8,241 nt of DNA from Pseudomonadota bacterium (lineage in GTDB: Bacteria; Pseudomonadota; Alphaproteobacteria; Acetobacterales; Acetobacteraceae): positions 1-8,241 of the forward strand of contig JAKAQU010000117.1 of NCBI GenBank assembly GCA_021819535.1. The letters are read 5' to 3'. This document shows, piece by piece, positions 6,141 to 8,241 of the stretch; the stretch's first letter is position 1; each line of letters begins with the position of its first letter. The notes beneath the pieces were generated by a model, which saw only the letters and a list, made by a program, of their open reading frames with translations, had not been told where the DNA came from and did not search any database. The position numbers and the translations under genes are program-made.

Positions 6141-6151
6141 CCGATAATCGG
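6141..6151. promoter_or_regulatory. Short palindrome CCGATAATCGG upstream of the LLM gene
   Basis: CCGAT-A-ATCGG is a perfect palindrome with 5-bp arms, ending 31 nt before the LLM start codon. It contains GATAAT (6143-6148), so it could be a -10 element overlapped by an operator. No clear -35 stands 16-18 bp upstream. An alternative promoter is TTGCCT (6108-6113), 16 bp, CATAAG (6130-6135). Either reading is tentative. Confidence 0.25.
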
Positions 6152-6182
6152 CGGCAGGCCGGAGAAATGTTAGGGAGACGTC

Positions 6183-7439
6183 ATGCGCTTCACCTGGTTC
6201 AATCTCATGCCCTGGCCCGACATGCCGGATGATTTTCGCGAGAAACATCATTCCGTCTGGGTCGATATCGACAGCCGCCTGTTCGAGCCGCGGCGTGGCC
6301 ACGAGGTCTACAACACCTATCTCGATCAGCTCGAATACGCCGCACAGCTCGGATTTGACGGCATCGGCTGCAACGAGCATCACCAGAACGGCTATGGGCT
6401 GATGCCTTCCCCGAATCTGATCGCAGCAGCACTGGCCCGGCGCACCCGCGATGCCGCCATCGTCGTGCTCGGCAATTCCATCGCCCTCTATAACCCGCCG
6501 GTGCGGGTTGCCGAGGAATTCGCCATGCTCGACGTGATTTCCGGCGGCCGGCTCGTCGCCGGCTTCCCGGTCGGCACCTCGATGGACACCAATTACTGTT
6601 ATGGCCAGATCCCGGCTTTGACGCGCGAAAAATACGCCGAGGCGCATGATCTCATCATGCGTGCCTGGCACGAGCCGGAGCCGTTTGCCTTCAACGGCCG
6701 CTATACCAAGCTCCGCTATGTGAATATCTGGCCGCGCCCGCTGCAGAAACCGCATCCACCGATCCACATCCCCGGCGGCGGCTCGGTCGAGACCTATGAT
6801 TTCTGCATCGACAACACCTATTCCTATTCCTATCTGAGTTTTACCGGCTATCTCCGCGCCCGCGCGCTGATGGAGGGATATTGGCAGCGTGTCGCCGAGC
6901 GCGGCGCGCCCGATGCCTCGCCCTATCGCGCCGGCTTCGCGCAGACCATCTGCGTCGCCGAAACCGATGCCGAAGCGGAACGCCTCTATGCCGAGCACGT
7001 GCTCTATTTCTACAATCGCTGCCTGCATATTTTCCCTGGCTTCGCCGACGCGCCGGGCTATCGCACCATCAAGACCATCCAGTCGGGGGCGCTCGCGCAA
7101 TATGGCGCCCGCTTCCGCTATCAGCCAATGACCTGGAAGGAATTGATCGAGGGCGGGCATGTCATCGCCGGCAGCCCCGAGACCGTGCGCCAGCGGATGG
7201 AGGATCTGATCCGCGGCCTGCGTGTCGGCAATATTTTCTGCCTTCTCCATGTCGGCAACATGCCGACCGAAAAGACGAGGTATTCGACGCGGCTGTTCGC
7301 TGAGCGCGTGATGCCGGCATTGCGCGGCATGTGGCCGGATTACGCCGATGACGATCGCTTCTGGTGCCACAAGATGGAAAACCCGGTGATGCCGGCGCCG
7401 CTCGCCCCCGGCTTCAGTAAGGCGGAGGTTTCGCCATGA
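6183..7439 (+). CDS. LLM-class (bacterial luciferase-like) flavin-dependent monooxygenase
   Basis: This is a TIM-barrel enzyme of the luciferase-like family that uses reduced flavin (FMNH2 or F420-type cofactor) supplied by a separate reductase; the substrate is unknown. Within 418 aa the family hallmarks are GFDGIGCNEHH (57-67), VVLGNSIALYNPPVRVAEEF (94-113), LDVISGGRLVAGFPVGT (116-132) and the C-terminal VIAGSPETVRQRMEDLI (327-343). It is longer than many family members (often about 330-380 aa). The extra length appears to lie at the start (residues 1-45) and in a Trp/His/Pro-rich tail from about 380. RutA (pyrimidine oxygenase) is unlikely because its characteristic N-terminal and catalytic blocks are not visible. 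The start is well supported: GGGAG at 6173-6177, 5 nt before the ATG. Its TGA stop overlaps the next ATG (ATGA), so the two products are made from one message and probably act on the same pathway. Confidence 0.85.
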   Translation: MRFTWFNLMPWPDMPDDFREKHHSVWVDIDSRLFEPRRGHEVYNTYLDQLEYAAQLGFDGIGCNEHHQNGYGLMPSPNLIAAALARRTRDAAIVVLGNSIALYNPPVRVAEEFAMLDVISGGRLVAGFPVGTSMDTNYCYGQIPALTREKYAEAHDLIMRAWHEPEPFAFNGRYTKLRYVNIWPRPLQKPHPPIHIPGGGSVETYDFCIDNTYSYSYLSFTGYLRARALMEGYWQRVAERGAPDASPYRAGFAQTICVAETDAEAERLYAEHVLYFYNRCLHIFPGFADAPGYRTIKTIQSGALAQYGARFRYQPMTWKELIEGGHVIAGSPETVRQRMEDLIRGLRVGNIFCLLHVGNMPTEKTRYSTRLFAERVMPALRGMWPDYADDDRFWCHKMENPVMPAPLAPGFSKAEVSP

Positions 7440-8227
7440 TCACCGCGCATGAGATCACCCTCCGCGGCCGACGGATCGCCGTCTTCGCGGGCGGCGCCGG
7501 CCGCGATCTCGTCTTCCTCCATGGTGCCGGCGGCATAACCGCCGATGACCCGCTGCTCACGCGGCTTGCCGGGCATTATCGCGTGCATGCGCCGCTGCTC
7601 CCCGGCTTCGGCGCGAGCGAGGACGCGCCGGAGCTGCGCGACATGCTCGATGTCACGCTGCACGGGTTCGATGTCATCGACGCCCTCGGTCTCGCGCGCC
7701 CGCTTCTCGTCGGCCATTCGCTCGGCGGCATGATCGCGGCCGAGATGGCCGCGATCGCGCCGCGCGAGGTCGAGGCACTGGCTCTGATCGCGCCCGCCGG
7801 GCTCTGGCTTCCCGACCATCCGATCCCCGATATCTTCGCCGCCCTCCCGCATCAATTGCCGGCGCTGCTGTTTCACGACGTCGCGCTCGGCGAGAAGCTG
7901 CTCACCGGCGGGCTCAATCTCGAAGACCCGCAATTCCTGATCGATTTTCTGGTGCGCAATGCCCGCCAGCTCGGCATGGCCGGCAAATTGCTCTTCCCGA
8001 TCCCCGATCGCGGGCTCGGAGACCGGCTCTATCGCATCCGCGCCGAGACGCTCCTGATCTGGGGCGAGAGCGACCGGATGATCCCGCCGGTCTATGCCGA
8101 GGCCTTCGCCGCCGGCCTCACCGGCGTCGCCGCGCTGCATCGGACGCTGATCCCCGAGGCCGGGCATCTGATCGGCGCCGAGCGGCCGGATTCCGTGGTC
8201 GCGGCGCTGCGCGCGGCGGGGTTTTGA
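7436..8227 (+). CDS. Alpha/beta hydrolase partner of the LLM monooxygenase
   Basis: This 263-aa soluble alpha/beta-hydrolase fold protein has a full catalytic set. The oxyanion-hole loop is FLHGAGG (27-33). The nucleophile elbow is GHSLGG (93-98) with Ser95. Asp213 lies in WGESDRMIPP (209-218) and His244 in PEAGHL (240-245). PLLPGFGASE at 53-62 is the typical loop after strand 4. The likely reaction is hydrolysis of an ester, lactone, thioester or C-C bond; the substrate cannot be read from sequence. The start is certain: GGAGG at 7424-7428 is 7 nt upstream, and the ATG overlaps the LLM stop by four bases (ATGA). No signal peptide is seen. Coupling to a flavin monooxygenase fits an oxygenate-then-hydrolyse sequence, which is inference. 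Only 14 nt follow the stop, so whether the operon continues is unknown. Confidence 0.88.
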   Translation: MITAHEITLRGRRIAVFAGGAGRDLVFLHGAGGITADDPLLTRLAGHYRVHAPLLPGFGASEDAPELRDMLDVTLHGFDVIDALGLARPLLVGHSLGGMIAAEMAAIAPREVEALALIAPAGLWLPDHPIPDIFAALPHQLPALLFHDVALGEKLLTGGLNLEDPQFLIDFLVRNARQLGMAGKLLFPIPDRGLGDRLYRIRAETLLIWGESDRMIPPVYAEAFAAGLTGVAALHRTLIPEAGHLIGAERPDSVVAALRAAGF

Positions 8228-8241
8228 CGAACCGGCTTGCC

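Noticed and set aside
5733..7370. Minus-strand open frame of 545 aa spanning paaK end, repeat B and most of the LLM gene
   Set aside because: It crosses the non-coding repeat and mirrors the LLM reading frame. No motif or plausible start was seen, so it is an antisense shadow.
6183..8227. RutA/RutD-type pyrimidine degradation, suggested by an LLM enzyme plus hydrolase in the same window as dihydroorotase
   Set aside because: The LLM protein lacks the RutA sequence blocks, no other rut genes are present, and dihydroorotase lies 4 kb away as a separate unit.

Overview
The window reads as chromosome of a GC-rich alphaproteobacterium. The evidence is strong GC bias at third codon positions, a PaaG/PaaI/PaaK set, and an alphaproteobacterial-type long dihydroorotase. 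There are also intergenic repeats of the form hairpin - CAAAAAACTT - ATTCGTT, which I recall as typical of Acetobacteraceae (Rhodospirillales). That family assignment is an inference from memory, not a database match. All convincing genes are on the + strand; I see no rRNA, tRNA, CRISPR array, transposase or integrase.

Layout. Positions 1-118 hold one copy (A) of an intergenic palindromic repeat. Positions 198-1088 hold an AT-rich, foreign-looking gene. It appears to combine an EVE/PUA-like N-terminal domain with a C-terminal PD-(D/E)XK nuclease fold, which suggests a solitary modification-dependent restriction or defence enzyme. It ends 4 nt before a normal GC-rich dihydroorotase (1093-2418, pyrimidine synthesis). 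Next comes a glycine-zipper lipoprotein with an Ala/Pro-rich tail (2601-3341). A tightly coupled three-gene operon follows at 3424-5958, paaG-paaI-paaK. These are the epoxyphenylacetyl-CoA isomerase, the hot-dog thioesterase and the phenylacetate-CoA ligase of aerobic phenylacetate catabolism. A second repeat copy (B, 5962-6096), inverted relative to A and more complete, fills the gap after paaK. The window closes with a translationally coupled pair: a luciferase-like (LLM) flavin-dependent monooxygenase (6183-7439) and an alpha/beta hydrolase (7436-8227).

How the genes fit together. PaaK activates phenylacetate to its CoA thioester and PaaG rearranges the ring epoxide to oxepin-CoA. PaaI releases CoA from dead-end thioesters. 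The ring epoxidase (PaaABCDE), PaaZ, PaaH and PaaJ are not in the window and must be encoded elsewhere if the pathway is complete. The LLM oxygenase plus hydrolase pair suggests oxygenation followed by hydrolysis of an unknown substrate, possibly feeding related catabolism. Dihydroorotase and the lipoprotein look like independent housekeeping genes.

The points most worth a second look are the foreign nuclease-like gene and the architecture of the two repeat copies. Everything else is ordinary, and I found no clear multi-gene novel system.
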